A DNA stretch of 32,404 bases from Sideroxydans sp. (GCA_013140695.1 JABFSI010000027.1:1-32404); one strand, 5' to 3'. Numbered from the stretch's first letter, positions 17,148 to 26,655 are shown. Made by a program: numbers and translations. Notes: generated by a model not told the origin, from the letters alone.

Positions 17148-20100
17148 ATGACCGAAGACCAACTGGAACAGGAAGCATTAGGCTGGCTCAACGAGGCTGG
17201 CTATTCCACCGTGTATGGCCCGGACATCGCGGTAGATGGTGATGCACCAGAGCGTAGCGATTATCGCCAAGTGGTATTGGTGGAGCGGTTGAGGACTGCC
17301 ATTGCGCGCTTGAATCCGTCTATTCCCAAGGTGGCGCAAGATGATGCGATTCAGCAGGTGCTTGAGTTGGGCACGCCGGTGTTGCTGTCGGCGAATAAGC
17401 GCTTTCATCAGTTGCTGGTGGGCGGTGTGCCAGTGCAGTATCAGCTAGGCAATGAGACGCGCGGCGACTTCGTGCAGTTGGTTAATTGGGCAGAGCCTAC
17501 CCGCAACGAGTGGCTGGCAATCAATCAGTTCTCGATCAAAGGCGCACACCATACGCGCCGCCCAGATGTGATTTTGTTCGTGAACGGTTTGCCGCTGGTG
17601 TTGCTGGAGCTGAAGAATCCCGCTGACGAAGCCGCCGACATCTGGAAAGCCTACGACCAGATTCAAACCTACAAAGAACAGATTCCCGATGTGTTCCAGT
17701 ACAACGAGGTGCTGGTAATTTCGGATGGCAGCGAGGCGAGGCTCGGTTCGTTGTCGAGTGATGCCGAGCGTTTCATGCAGTGGCGCACGATTGATGGCGT
17801 GATGCTTGATCCGTTGGGGCAGTTCAATGAGTTGGAGACGTTGATTCGCGGCGTGCTGGCTCCGGCTTATCTGCTCGACTATCTGCGTTACTTTGTGTTG
17901 TTTGAGGATGACGGTGCGCTGATTAAAAAGGTCGCGGGCTATCACCAGTTCCATGCGGTGCGTGCGGCGATCAATCAGGTAGTGGCTGCTTCACGCCCCG
18001 GTGGGTCGCACAAGGGCGGCGTGGTGTGGCACACGCAAGGCAGCGGCAAGAGCATCACCATGACGTGCTTTGCCGCGCGCGTGATGCGCGAAACGGCGAT
18101 GGAAAATCCGACCATCGTGGTCATCACCGACCGCAACGATTTGGACGGGCAGTTGTTCGGGGTGTTTTCACTGGCGCAGGATTTGTTGCGCGAACAACCG
18201 GTGCAGGCCAACACGCGGCAAGACCTGCGCGCGAAGTTATCCAACCGTCCTTCCGGCGGCATCGTGTTCGCCACCATTCAAAAGTTTATGCCGGGTGAGG
18301 ATGAGGACACCTTCCCTATCCTTTCCGAGCGCAGCAATATCGTGGTGATTGCCGACGAGGCACACCGCACGCAATACGGGTTTGAGGCGAAGCTGAAAAC
18401 CATCAAGCCATCACGTGACGCAGCGAATGATGCGCAAGCGTTGATGGCGGCAGAGCCGAAGTCGGTCTATCAAGTGGGCTACGCACAACACCTGCGCGAT
18501 GCCCTACCCAATGCCACTTTTGTGGCCTTTACCGGCACCCCAGTATCCAGCGAAGACCGTGACACGCGCGCCGTGTTCGGTGATTACATCCATGTGTACG
18601 ACATGCAGCAGGCGAAGGAAGATGGCGCGACGGTGGCGATCTACTTTGAATCACGCCTAGCGAAGTTGTCTTTGAAAGCGGATGAGTTGCCTCAGTTGGA
18701 TGCCGAAGTGGATGAGTTGGCCGAGGACGAAGAAGAAAGCCAACAAGCGAAGTTGAAGAGTCGCTGGGCAGCGCTAGAAAAGGTAGTGGGTGCAGAGCCG
18801 CGCGTGGCGAGTGTGGCGGCGGATTTGGTGGCGCACTACGAGGAACGTAGCAAGGCGCAGACGGGCAAGGCGATGGTGGTGGCGATGAGCCGCGAGATTT
18901 GCGTTCACCTCTACAACGAGATCATCAAGCTGCGGCCTGAGTGGCACGACGCTGATCCTGAGAAAGGCGCAATCAAGATCGTGATGACAGGATCGGCCAG
19001 TGATAAGGCGCTACTGCGCCCGCACATCTACAGTGGACAGGTGAAGAAGCGACTAGAGAAACGCTTCAAAGACCCCGCCGATCCCTTGCAGATCGTCATC
19101 GTGCGCGATATGTGGTTGACGGGATTCGATGCGCCGTGCGTGCATACCCTTTATGTCGATAAGCCGATGAAGGGCCACAACCTGATGCAGGCCATCGCGC
19201 GGGTGAACCGCGTGTTCAAAGATAAGCAAGGCGGCTTGGTGGTGGACTACATCGGCATCGCCAATGAATTGCGCAGCGCATTGAAGGAATACACCAACAG
19301 CAACGGGCGCGGTAAGCCAACGGTGGATGCGCACGAGGCATATGCGGTGTTGGAGGAGAAGCTGGATATTCTGCGCGCCTTGTTACACGGATACGATTAC
19401 AGCGACTTCCTCACTGCCAGCCACAAGCGTTTGGCCGGCGCAGCCAACCATGTGCTGGGCGAGAAAGATGGCAAGAAACGTTTTGCTGATACCGCGCTGG
19501 CGATGAGTAAGGCGTTCACTTTGTGCTGTACCTTGGATGAAGCCAAAGCGGTGCGTGAAGAGGTGGCGTTCTTCCAAGCGGTGAAAGTAATTCTGACCAA
19601 GCGAGAAATCAGCCTGCAAAAGAAGACCAACGAGGAGCGCGAGTTAGCGATCCGGCAGATCATCGGTTCGGCAGTGGTGTCGGAAGAGGTGGTGGATATA
19701 TTCAACGCGGTGGGCTTGGATAAGCCGGACATCGGCATTCTGGATGAAGCCTTCCTTGCCGACGTGCGCAACCTGCCCGAAAAGAATCTGGCGGTGGAGT
19801 TGCTGGAACGTTTGCTGCAAGGGGAGATCAAGACGCGCTTCGCGGGTAACGTGGTGCAATCGAAAAAGTTCTCCGATCTGTTGAGTGACGTGGTTATGCG
19901 CTACCAGAACCGTGCGATCGAGACGGCTCAAGTCATCGAAGAGTTGATTGCTATGGCGAAGAAATTCCGTGCGGCGGCAGAGCGCGGTGATGATCTGGGG
20001 CTAACTGAAGACGAGATTCGTTTCTACGATGCATTGGCCGACAATGAATCTGCTGTGCGCGAATTGAGCGATGAGATACTGAAGAAAATCGCACACGAGC

Positions 20101-20285
20101 TGACCGAAAACCTGCGCCAAAATTTGAGTGTGGATTGGTCTGCACGTGAAAGCGTGCGCGCCAAGTTGAGGCTTATGGTGAAACGCATCCTGCGTAAATA
20201 CAAATATCCACCGGATCAACAGGAAGCTGCGGTTGAGTTGGTGTTGCAACAGGCGCAGGCGCTGGGTGAGGCGTGGGCGGTGTAG
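17148..20285 (+). CDS. hsdR: Type I restriction endonuclease subunit HsdR
   Basis: 1045-residue motor and nuclease subunit. It translocates DNA using ATP and cuts at a distance when the complex meets unmethylated sites. The PD-(D/E)xK nuclease is D140...E154-L-K156 ([20 protein letters not shown]). The SF2 helicase motifs are HTQGSGKS (about 295-302), the DEAH box at 403-406 ([11 protein letters not shown]), FTGTP near 461, and the late motifs [10 protein letters not shown] and [10 protein letters not shown]. The C-terminal helical region (about 830-1045) probably contacts HsdM. The frame is complete. It follows fic by 198 nt with operator-like repeats between, so it may be controlled separately from hsdMS. 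Confidence 0.96.
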   Translation: MTEDQLEQEALGWLNEAGYSTVYGPDIAVDGDAPERSDYRQVVLVERLRTAIARLNPSIPKVAQDDAIQQVLELGTPVLLSANKRFHQLLVGGVPVQYQLGNETRGDFVQLVNWAEPTRNEWLAINQFSIKGAHHTRRPDVILFVNGLPLVLLELKNPADEAADIWKAYDQIQTYKEQIPDVFQYNEVLVISDGSEARLGSLSSDAERFMQWRTIDGVMLDPLGQFNELETLIRGVLAPAYLLDYLRYFVLFEDDGALIKKVAGYHQFHAVRAAINQVVAASRPGGSHKGGVVWHTQGSGKSITMTCFAARVMRETAMENPTIVVITDRNDLDGQLFGVFSLAQDLLREQPVQANTRQDLRAKLSNRPSGGIVFATIQKFMPGEDEDTFPILSERSNIVVIADEAHRTQYGFEAKLKTIKPSRDAANDAQALMAAEPKSVYQVGYAQHLRDALPNATFVAFTGTPVSSEDRDTRAVFGDYIHVYDMQQAKEDGATVAIYFESRLAKLSLKADELPQLDAEVDELAEDEEESQQAKLKSRWAALEKVVGAEPRVASVAADLVAHYEERSKAQTGKAMVVAMSREICVHLYNEIIKLRPEWHDADPEKGAIKIVMTGSASDKALLRPHIYSGQVKKRLEKRFKDPADPLQIVIVRDMWLTGFDAPCVHTLYVDKPMKGHNLMQAIARVNRVFKDKQGGLVVDYIGIANELRSALKEYTNSNGRGKPTVDAHEAYAVLEEKLDILRALLHGYDYSDFLTASHKRLAGAANHVLGEKDGKKRFADTALAMSKAFTLCCTLDEAKAVREEVAFFQAVKVILTKREISLQKKTNEERELAIRQIIGSAVVSEEVVDIFNAVGLDKPDIGILDEAFLADVRNLPEKNLAVELLERLLQGEIKTRFAGNVVQSKKFSDLLSDVVMRYQNRAIETAQVIEELIAMAKKFRAAAERGDDLGLTEDEIRFYDALADNESAVRELSDEILKKIAHELTENLRQNLSVDWSARESVRAKLRLMVKRILRKYKYPPDQQEAAVELVLQQAQALGEAWAV

Positions 20286-20329
20286 GGGGAGGTCGTTATT
20301 TATCCCGACGCAGCGCTGTCGGATTGCAC

Positions 20330-20483
20330 TCAAAGGGGACGAGAACCCCTGCGGTGAAACCCGACCTTCAAAAACGTACCGTCATACCGGCGTAGGCCGG
20401 TATCCAGTCATTTAATAATTCTGCGACGCAGACAAAAGCCTTTTCAATACAAGGCACTGGATACCGGCCTACGCCGGTATGAC
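20330..20483. repeat. Right-flank composite repeat (AAACCCGACC segment plus GTCATACCGG element)
   Basis: 20330-20372 resembles the right half of 12511-12590 (ACCCCTGCGGTGAAACCCGA). It is followed, after AAAAACGTACC, by a 103-nt GTCATACCGG element (20381-20483) with perfect-looking hairpin ends. Its core (AATAATTCTGCGACGCAGAC) is inverted relative to 12598-12705. The rest of the 20286-20673 gap is the rhlE leader; apart from a GCTTC-AAC-GAAGC hairpin at 20629-20641 and the TAAGAT site I see nothing else there. Confidence 0.8.
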
Positions 20484-20541
20484 GATATATGGGAATGTGG
20501 CAGTAGGTAAAACATTCCCCAGTCTGTATTCCCCCTTCTGT

Positions 20542-20547
20542 TAAGAT
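20542..20547 (+). promoter_or_regulatory. Candidate -10 element for rhlE
   Basis: TAAGAT followed by GCGC, about 126 nt before the rhlE start, which would give a long 5' leader. The same TAAGATGCGCGCC string occurs before coaBC on the minus strand. No convincing -35 is seen. Confidence 0.3.
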
Positions 20548-20673
20548 GCGCGCCGCGATCTCGTTTCAGTCTAGTGATCGCCGCCGATTCCGGTACGTAG
20601 TCCCCACCTCATTCAGCCTCAGACTGGCGCTTCAACGAAGCGACAGGCCGTTTGTATTTAAGAAAGAAACACC

Positions 20674-22038
20674 ATGTCATTTGCATCTCTCGGCTTGTCC
20701 GCAGAAATCGTTCGCGCCGTCACCGAGCGCGGTTATACCGAACCCACCCCCATCCAAGCACAGGCTATCCCCGTCATTCTGAAAGGCGGCGACCTTATGG
20801 GCGGCGCGCAGACTGGCACGGGCAAGACAGCTGGTTTCACATTGCCCTTGCTGCAACGTCTCGCTGACAAGCAAGTCGTTGGTAAAGGCCATATCCGCGC
20901 ATTGGTGCTCACGCCCACACGCGAACTCGCTGCTCAAGTAGAAGAGAGCGTGCGCATGTACGGCAAACATTTGCCGCTCAAATCCATGATGATGTTCGGC
21001 GGTGTGAACATCAATCCGCAGATCAAACAATTGCATGGCCGCGTGGATATCTTGGTGGCGACGCCAGGTCGTTTGCTCGATCACCTGCAACAGAAGACGG
21101 TCGATCTGTCGCACGTTGAGATCCTCGTGTTGGACGAAGCTGACCGTATGTTGGACATGGGCTTCATCCGTGACATCAAGCGCGTCATCGCGGTGCTGCC
21201 AAAGAAACGCCAGAACCTGTTGTTCTCCGCTACGTTCTCCGACGAGATCAAGTTGTTGGCAGATGGTCTGCTGACGAATCCTGCACTCATCGAAGTCGCA
21301 CGTCGTAACCAGACAGCGGAACTCATCGAGCAGCGTGTGTATCCAGTTGATCGTGAACGTAAGCGTGAATTGCTGACGCACCTCATCAAAGAGAACAATT
21401 GGTTCCAAGTGTTGGTGTTCACCCGTACCAAACACGGCGCGAACAACCTCGCCGACCATCTGAACAAGAACGACATCCCTGCGATGGCCATCCACGGCAA
21501 CAAGAGCCAAGCCGCGCGCACCCGTGCGCTGGCCGAGTTCAAGACAGCCAAGCTACAAGTGTTGGTCGCGACCGACATCGCTGCGCGCGGTATCGACATC
21601 AGCGAACTGCCACACGTGGTGAACTACGAGTTGCCTAACGTCGCAGAAGATTACGTGCACCGTATCGGTCGTACCGGACGTGCAGGTAGTTCGGGCGAAG
21701 CCAGCTCACTCGTGTGTATCGACGAAAAGAAACTGTTGAACGACATCGAGCGTCTCATCAAGCGCGACATCCCTGTGACGAATGTGCCCGGCTTCGATGT
21801 CGATCCACGTATCAAAGCTGAGCCGATCTTGAATGGTTCGAATCGCGGTCAAGGTGCCCCACGTCAAGGCCAAGGTCGCGGTCAGCCGCGTACTGGTGGC
21901 ACAGGTGGAGCAGGTCGCACAGGCGGCGCACCGCGTACAGGCGGAGGCAAACCAGCGGGTGCGCCTAAGCCAGCCGGTGCAGGGCGTGGTGCAGTGCCAT
22001 CGGGTGCGCAGCATCGCTCCGGCGGTCGCGGTCGCTAA
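20674..22038 (+). CDS. rhlE: DEAD-box ATP-dependent RNA helicase RhlE
   Basis: 454-residue RNA helicase for ribosome assembly and RNA turnover. The motifs in order are: Q-motif (FASLGLS...PTPIQ), I (AQTGTGKT), Ia (PTRELAAQ), GG, Ib (TPGR), II (DEAD at about 154-157), III (SAT), IV (LVFTRTK), V ([10 protein letters not shown]), and VI ([10 protein letters not shown]). The C-terminal tail from about residue 390 is a Gly/Arg/Pro/Ala-rich disordered region ending GGRGR, typical of RhlE. The long leader (about 120 nt) may allow post-transcriptional control, as seen for other cold-induced helicases; that is inference. Confidence 0.95.
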   Translation: MSFASLGLSAEIVRAVTERGYTEPTPIQAQAIPVILKGGDLMGGAQTGTGKTAGFTLPLLQRLADKQVVGKGHIRALVLTPTRELAAQVEESVRMYGKHLPLKSMMMFGGVNINPQIKQLHGRVDILVATPGRLLDHLQQKTVDLSHVEILVLDEADRMLDMGFIRDIKRVIAVLPKKRQNLLFSATFSDEIKLLADGLLTNPALIEVARRNQTAELIEQRVYPVDRERKRELLTHLIKENNWFQVLVFTRTKHGANNLADHLNKNDIPAMAIHGNKSQAARTRALAEFKTAKLQVLVATDIAARGIDISELPHVVNYELPNVAEDYVHRIGRTGRAGSSGEASSLVCIDEKKLLNDIERLIKRDIPVTNVPGFDVDPRIKAEPILNGSNRGQGAPRQGQGRGQPRTGGTGGAGRTGGAPRTGGGKPAGAPKPAGAGRGAVPSGAQHRSGGRGR

Positions 22039-22048
22039 CTTCTTGATT

Positions 22049-22151
22049 GTCATTCCCGCGAAAGCGGGAATCCAGTGCTTTTATTGAATATGCATTTGGT
22101 CTGTTTCGCAGACTTGTTTAATTGCTGGATTCCCGCTTTTGCGGGAATGAC
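22049..22151. repeat. GTCATTCCCG palindromic element between rhlE and the DUF1415 gene
   Basis: 103 nt starting 10 nt after the rhlE stop, with hairpin ends ATTCCCGCG/CGCGGGAAT and AAAGCGGGAA. Its core (GGTCTGTTTCGCAGACTTGT) aligns with that of the GTCATACCGG elements although the end sequences differ. It could double as a processing or termination structure. Confidence 0.85.
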
Positions 22152-22180
22152 GAAATTCAAAGTCTTATAGGATTCTGAAA

Positions 22181-22753
22181 ATGATATCAACAGTAACCAA
22201 CGAAGACGCCATCGCCGCCACCAAACTGTGGCTTGAGAAGGCCGTCATCGGCCTCAACTTGTGTCCCTTCGCCAAGGGCGTGCACGTCAAAGGGCAGATA
22301 CGTTACGTGGTGAGTGCTGCGCAAACGCCGGAAGAATTGCTGGCCGATGTGATGAAAGAGTTCGAAGTGTTGGCCGAGGCTAGTCGCGACAAGATCGACA
22401 CCATCCTACTCATCCATCCGCACGTGCTGACCGACTTCCTCGACTACAACGACTTCCTCGAAGTCGTTGATGAAGCATTGGAAGAAGTCGACCTCGCAGG
22501 TGAGCTGCAAGTCGCCAGCATGCATCCGCAATATCAGTTCGCCGAGACCGAGTTAGACGACATCACCAACTTTACCAATCGTTCGCCGTACCCAACCTTG
22601 CACATCTTGCGTGAAGAGAGCATCGACGAAGCCGTCGCTGCCTTTCCTGAAGCAGAGCAGATATTCGAAAAGAACATCGAGACGATGCGTAAGCTGGGTT
22701 ATGACGGGTGGGATGCGTTGGGTCTCGCCGAAGTACAGCGACGCAAAAAGTAA
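22181..22753 (+). CDS. DUF1415 family protein
   Basis: 190-residue soluble protein of unknown function. The family hallmark near the start is WLEKAVIGLNLCPFAK, with a conserved cysteine. Other conserved-looking stretches are LLIHPHVLTDFLDYNDFL, ASMHPQYQFAE and TNRSPYPTLHILRE. The His, Asp and Glu-rich central part might bind metal, but nothing shows this directly. No signal peptide or membrane segment is present. It stands alone between two palindromic repeats. Confidence 0.9.
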   Translation: MISTVTNEDAIAATKLWLEKAVIGLNLCPFAKGVHVKGQIRYVVSAAQTPEELLADVMKEFEVLAEASRDKIDTILLIHPHVLTDFLDYNDFLEVVDEALEEVDLAGELQVASMHPQYQFAETELDDITNFTNRSPYPTLHILREESIDEAVAAFPEAEQIFEKNIETMRKLGYDGWDALGLAEVQRRKK

Positions 22754-22768
22754 TTTGCAAACCTAGTG

Positions 22769-22929
22769 ACCGTTCGTGGTGAGTAGGCGCAGCCGTATCG
22801 AACCATCTGGCGCGGAACGCGACGGTGCACCTTTGGCATCCCTCGATACGGCTGCGCCTACTGATGAAACTACTAGCCAATCCACTAAGCCAGCAAGCTG
22901 GCAAGTGGCTGGTTATCGGGACGAACGGT
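22769..22929. repeat. Nested inverted repeat of the CCGTTCGTGGTGAG family
   Basis: The outer arms ACCGTTCGT (22769-22777) and ACGAACGGT (22921-22929) enclose a perfect 20-bp inner pair (22782-22801 and 22843-22862, ends AGTAGGCGC/GCGCCTACT). It lies just before the nitroreductase gene. A related element is at 9749-9823. Confidence 0.8.
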
Positions 22930-22965
22930 TTGGTGAATAATGACCACCCCAGACATTGGAGACAT

Positions 22966-23622
22966 ATGGACATCGCCCGCATCGCCCTGACACGCCACAC
23001 CTGCAAAGCCTACGACCCCACCCGCAAGATACCCGCAGCGCAGATCGAACAACTCAAGACCCTGCTCAGATACTCGCCCTCGTCGATTAACTCGCAGCCC
23101 TGGCACTTCATCATCGCCTCAAGCGAAGCAGGCAAGGCGCGCGTCGCCAAGGCCGCGCAGCAAGGCCCATACGCAGCCAATGGCACGAAGATACTCAACG
23201 CCTCCCATGTCGTCGTGTTCTGCGCCCGCACCACCCTAGACGAAGCCCACCTCGCCAGCCTGCTCGCGCAGGAAGAGGCCGACGGACGTTACCCCACGCC
23301 GGAGAGCAAGGCTGCGCAAAGCAAGGGCCGCAGTTTCTACACCGGCCTACATCGCTACGATTACAAAGACACGCAGCACTGGATGGAAAAACAGTGTTAC
23401 CTCGCCCTCGGCACCTTGCTGCTGGGCGCCGCCGCACTGGAGATCGACGCCACGCCGATAGAAGGATTTGATATGCGCATCCTCAACGAAGAACTTGGTC
23501 TGCGCGAACAAGGGCTGACCAGCGTGGTGATTGCCGCGATGGGTTACCGCAGCGCGGATGACTTCAATGCGAAATTGCCGAAGTCGCGGTTTTCGATGGA
23601 GAGGGTGGTTGAGGAGATTTGA
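22966..23622 (+). CDS. nfsB: NAD(P)H nitroreductase, NfsB-like
   Basis: 218-residue FMN flavoprotein that reduces nitro compounds and quinones (E. coli NfsB 217). It aligns by eye with NfsB: MDIARIALTRHTCKAYD, LLRYSPSSINSQPWHF (FMN-binding SxxNxQPW), GKARVAKAAQ, SHVVVFCARTTLDE, and the end DDFNAKLPKSRF. The ATG at 22966 is used because it matches the family start and has GGAG just upstream; an upstream ATG at 22825 would run through the repeat. It appears to stand alone. Confidence 0.92.
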   Translation: MDIARIALTRHTCKAYDPTRKIPAAQIEQLKTLLRYSPSSINSQPWHFIIASSEAGKARVAKAAQQGPYAANGTKILNASHVVVFCARTTLDEAHLASLLAQEEADGRYPTPESKAAQSKGRSFYTGLHRYDYKDTQHWMEKQCYLALGTLLLGAAALEIDATPIEGFDMRILNEELGLREQGLTSVVIAAMGYRSADDFNAKLPKSRFSMERVVEEI

Positions 23623-23703
23623 GGGGAGGGTTGTCGGCCGTAGCCGACCTTGAGCCTCTGCAATGCCTCGGGCTGCAATTCGTCGGTTACCCGCCGTTCA
23701 GAA

Positions 23704-23729
23704 CTGCCAGCATCCGAAGATGCTGGCAG
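23704..23729. other. Perfect 11-bp hairpin downstream of nfsB
   Basis: CTGCCAGCATC and GATGCTGGCAG flank a CGAA loop. No T tract follows on either side, so terminator function is doubtful. The rest of the 23623-23891 gap, between convergent nfsB and the lipoprotein gene, shows nothing else I can support. Confidence 0.4.
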
Positions 23730-23891
23730 CATGAATCTCGTCCCTTGGTGCGCGAAAAACACAGGGTCGGTCACGATCGAATCGTCGGATTGTTCGCCTA
23801 GCAGCAATTTAGCGATATGTGATTGAGTTTTATTGTGATCGTAAATGCCTATTGCTACTAGTTACGAGCCCTAACCCATCGGTCGCTCACA

Positions 23892-24722
23892 TTACGGAAT
23901 GTTAAACCCACAGGCCACTGCCACTTCATTGTATGCATCGAAGTTAATAACCGCGTCCTCTCCAGCCTGTTGCCTAATTTCCGCAATTTTTTTATCCGTA
24001 CATGCCATCACATCAGGATTTTTGATTTCCACAAATCCACTGCTTATCGCCTCCTCGGCAGCCGGTGACAGTTTTGACTGGGCAGGCTCAACTGACTGAG
24101 TTGGCTTACTCTCCTTTACAGGGGGCGTTAGATCATAGAATTTTGCCGCTTTCGCCACCAGTGCAAGAAGTCTGTTTGGTTCTCTCCATACGGGGCTCAT
24201 TTCTATATAATGTTGAATTGCGCCGTCTTGTTGAGCAGAAGTCGAATTAAATTCAATTGAAAATTCTTGATTAATGGCTCCCAATGTAGCGGCTCCTATA
24301 TAGCGAGGCAACTCTTGAAGTTGTGCATTTGAATTTATCCTACGCTTCACATTCTCAAACTTTACAATTTTTTCTTGCACCTCACTTTCTGTCATTGGAG
24401 CGCCAGATTCATTCTTTCCGAACATACCAGGAATTCCGACTTTGTAATCACTGAGAAATTTTTCAAGCTTTCCTGCGGCTCTAACTACAATCCCAGCTTT
24501 ACACTCATACCTCTCTGGCTCTTGTGAGTGCGAGAGTGTCTGAATCGCATTGACCTCTACATTAAACATCTCTGAAAGACTGTCTGAATCTTCACCCAGC
24601 AGATTCTGTAGAACCAATTGCTTGACGAGAGCCACAGTCTTTTCATCTCCACAGTCTGGAACAGACGATGCACAACCAGACAAAGCTAATACCAACACCA
24701 TTGGAAGCAAGAACGATTTCAT
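23892..24722 (-). CDS. Hypothetical lipoprotein
   Basis: 276 residues. The start MKSFLLPMVLVLALSGCASS is a lipoprotein signal with lipobox LSGC (Cys17), so the product is likely membrane-anchored in the periplasm. Cys24, Cys75, Cys256 and Cys272 could form disulfides. A Pro/Ser/Thr/Glu-rich linker (VKESKPTQSVEPAQSK, about residues 202-217) separates the main domain from a short C-terminal part (MACTDKKIAEIRQQAGEDA). I do not recognise the family. GC is lower than in the core genes. A strong minus-strand terminator lies upstream (24912-24952), so it is transcribed apart from the four-gene operon even though it lies next to it on the same strand. Confidence 0.75.
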   Translation of the reverse strand: MKSFLLPMVLVLALSGCASSVPDCGDEKTVALVKQLVLQNLLGEDSDSLSEMFNVEVNAIQTLSHSQEPERYECKAGIVVRAAGKLEKFLSDYKVGIPGMFGKNESGAPMTESEVQEKIVKFENVKRRINSNAQLQELPRYIGAATLGAINQEFSIEFNSTSAQQDGAIQHYIEMSPVWREPNRLLALVAKAAKFYDLTPPVKESKPTQSVEPAQSKLSPAAEEAISSGFVEIKNPDVMACTDKKIAEIRQQAGEDAVINFDAYNEVAVACGFNIP

Positions 24723-25089
24723 AAATATCCCCTATTTGTTAAACACACGACTGAATAACTGGATTAATCGCAGTGCCACGCCAATGAGTGCGCTGTGCGT
24801 ACCAGCCGACTTACTGAAAGGGATTTTAGGGGGCGTGTGCGACATACCAAGACGCAAGGAGTTTGTTTCTTTTTGCCGAATGGGCAAAGCAGCGCGCAAT
24901 GCGCACACTTTAAAAAAGCACTGGGGTCTACACGATGCGTGTAGACCCCAGTAGGTTGCCTGTCAAATTTGAAGCGCTGATGTATTCCTCGTTCTTGGTT
25001 CGACAGACTGAACGTGTGCGGTCGGGGCGAATGCCCCTAACAGCCACGACCTACCTCCTGCGAGCACACCGCGAACGGAGAAACAAAGT
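24723..25089. other. 367-nt gap between lipoprotein gene and AAA+ gene
   Basis: It contains the minus-strand terminator described separately (24912-24952) and, nearer the AAA+ gene, a set of nested complementary segments at about 24988-25076. There GGGGC-GAAT-GCCCC lies within GGTCG...CGACC, within GTGTGC...GAGCACAC, within CGTTC...GAACG. It also must hold the promoter of the lipoprotein gene. No coding sequence is supported. Confidence 0.5.
24912..24952 (-). terminator. Strong minus-strand terminator of the four-gene operon
   Basis: The perfect 15-bp stem (24920-24934 with 24938-24952, ends ACTGGGG/CCCCAGT) has a 3-nt loop. Read on the minus strand it is followed by GC and TTTTTT. It lies 138 nt after the AAA+ stop and marks the end of the WYL-to-AAA+ unit. 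Confidence 0.85.
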
Positions 25090-26628
25090 TCAAGATGCTT
25101 TTTTTATCTTCATCGCATCGAACTTAGCCTTTATCTCTTTCACTTTATCCTTCATTATCTCCCCCAATGGGTGGGTATTTCTGAGTACCGCCATCAAACG
25201 TTCCGTATCTAAAGTTTTACCACCATCGACAAAAGCCTTTTCGATTGCGTCTTTCACTGCAGCCTCGATGTCAGCGCCGGAATAATTGACCGATTTGGCC
25301 ACCAAATCATCCAGCGAGATATTCTCCCAAGAGTCGTTGATTCGATTTTCTGAATTTGCACGTTTTGCGAGATGTAACCTAAAAATCTCCTTGCGCTCGG
25401 TATCATTTGGAAAATCCACATAAAATATTTCGTCAAAACGCCCCTTGCGCAATAACTCTGGCGGCAACGCAGAAATATCGTTCGCTGTTGCAATTACAAA
25501 CACATGGCTGGTTTTTTCCTGCATCCAAGTTAGAAAATAGCCGAACATCCGAGTGGCCACTTCCGAATTTGCACCACCGCCACCGATTCCCACAAACGCC
25601 TTCTCAACCTCATCGACCCATAAGACACAGGGACTCACCGCCTCCGCTAACGACAATGCGCGACGCAAATTCCCCTCGCTCTCCCCCACATACTTGCCCA
25701 TCATCGAGCCCATATCCAAACGGAGCAGCGGTAATCTGAATAAATTTGAGGCCGCCTTTGCGGTAAGCGACTTGCCGCACCCCGGCATACCCACCACCAT
25801 AATCCCTTTGGGCGCGTCCACGCCAAATCGGCTCGCCTCCGGCCAGCGCTGCAACACCTTATCTTTTTGCTTCAACCAAGCCTTTAAACTCTTTAAACCA
25901 CCGATGGACTTCAACTCCTCAGTTGACTTGACCAACTCTAGCGAACCGCCCTTCTGGATGATTTGCGCCTTCGCCTCTTGGATCAACTCAACGTCCTGAC
26001 CGTTGATTTCGCCATCGCTCTGGTAACTTCGCAGGAGCAACTGGCCAATTTCATAGCGCGTCAACCCCTGAAACGACATCACCAAACGCTCTCGCGTCCC
26101 CTCATCAACCACCACCTCATAAAGTTGAACAAATTCATCGAGCATCGCCCGAATCACCTCTTTATCCGGCAGCGGCAATTCGAACAGCACAACAAACTTC
26201 TCCAACTCTTGAGGCACAAACACCTGTGGCGACACCAAAAAAATAGTCACCTCGGAATCGTGACGATCAATGAACTGCATCGCCAACGCCTTCAAACGCG
26301 CCACCGCTACCGGATTATCACGCAAGCCTACGTGCACATCCCGTAGCACGATCACCTTGCGCTCATAATCCTGCTCAATCATGTGCAGCAACGCGGTGGA
26401 CAAGTCTTGAAGGTGCGCATCCTCAAAAGGCTGCTTGGTGTCAAACCTCACCATGCCGCGCGCCATATTCCACTCGATGATGCCGCGCGCCTCCGCCAAC
26501 TCGGCGATGAGGCTGTCTGCCACCTCATCCTCCTGGGTGACGAGGTAAATCAAGGGATAGTGCGACTTCACGTGACTGCGCAAATCCAGCATCAGTTTAT
26601 CGCTCCGCGTTTTGTTTTCTATTTGCAT
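25090..26628 (-). CDS. AAA+ ATPase, Ycf46/SpoVK-like
   Basis: 512 residues in two parts. Residues about 20-165 look like a degenerate ATPase-like domain ([53 protein letters not shown]), as in Ycf46. Residues about 240-450 are an active AAA+ module: Walker A GMPGCGKS at 280-287, [15 protein letters not shown] pore/second region, Walker B LWVDE at 336-340, sensor 1 N383 in ATAND, arginine fingers in [10 protein letters not shown]. The lid ([15 protein letters not shown]) follows, then a basic Lys-rich tail. Expected to form a ring that remodels proteins. Last gene of the operon, 27 nt after the pentapeptide gene, with GAGGTGA before the ATG. The substrate is unknown; the neighbouring repeat protein or effector is the natural candidate. 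Confidence 0.9.
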   Translation of the reverse strand: MQIENKTRSDKLMLDLRSHVKSHYPLIYLVTQEDEVADSLIAELAEARGIIEWNMARGMVRFDTKQPFEDAHLQDLSTALLHMIEQDYERKVIVLRDVHVGLRDNPVAVARLKALAMQFIDRHDSEVTIFLVSPQVFVPQELEKFVVLFELPLPDKEVIRAMLDEFVQLYEVVVDEGTRERLVMSFQGLTRYEIGQLLLRSYQSDGEINGQDVELIQEAKAQIIQKGGSLELVKSTEELKSIGGLKSLKAWLKQKDKVLQRWPEASRFGVDAPKGIMVVGMPGCGKSLTAKAASNLFRLPLLRLDMGSMMGKYVGESEGNLRRALSLAEAVSPCVLWVDEVEKAFVGIGGGGANSEVATRMFGYFLTWMQEKTSHVFVIATANDISALPPELLRKGRFDEIFYVDFPNDTERKEIFRLHLAKRANSENRINDSWENISLDDLVAKSVNYSGADIEAAVKDAIEKAFVDGGKTLDTERLMAVLRNTHPLGEIMKDKVKEIKAKFDAMKIKKAS

Positions 26629-26655
26629 GACTCACCTCATTCTAATCAAACAACC

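Noticed and set aside
12807-20285. Restriction locus considered as part of a prophage or integrative element
   Set aside because: No integrase, transposase or phage gene is present, and flanking genes keep their usual character.
20677-21510. 277-codon open frame antisense to rhlE
   Set aside because: It mirrors a strongly conserved helicase gene; its translation shows no domain pattern and it lacks a ribosome site.
6934-22151. Repeated palindromic elements considered as CRISPR or insertion sequences
   Set aside because: They are scattered singly, not regularly spaced, and none contains a transposase gene.
23623-23891. Short open frames between nfsB and the lipoprotein gene
   Set aside because: No ribosome site, no recognisable protein pattern, and they overlap a perfect hairpin.
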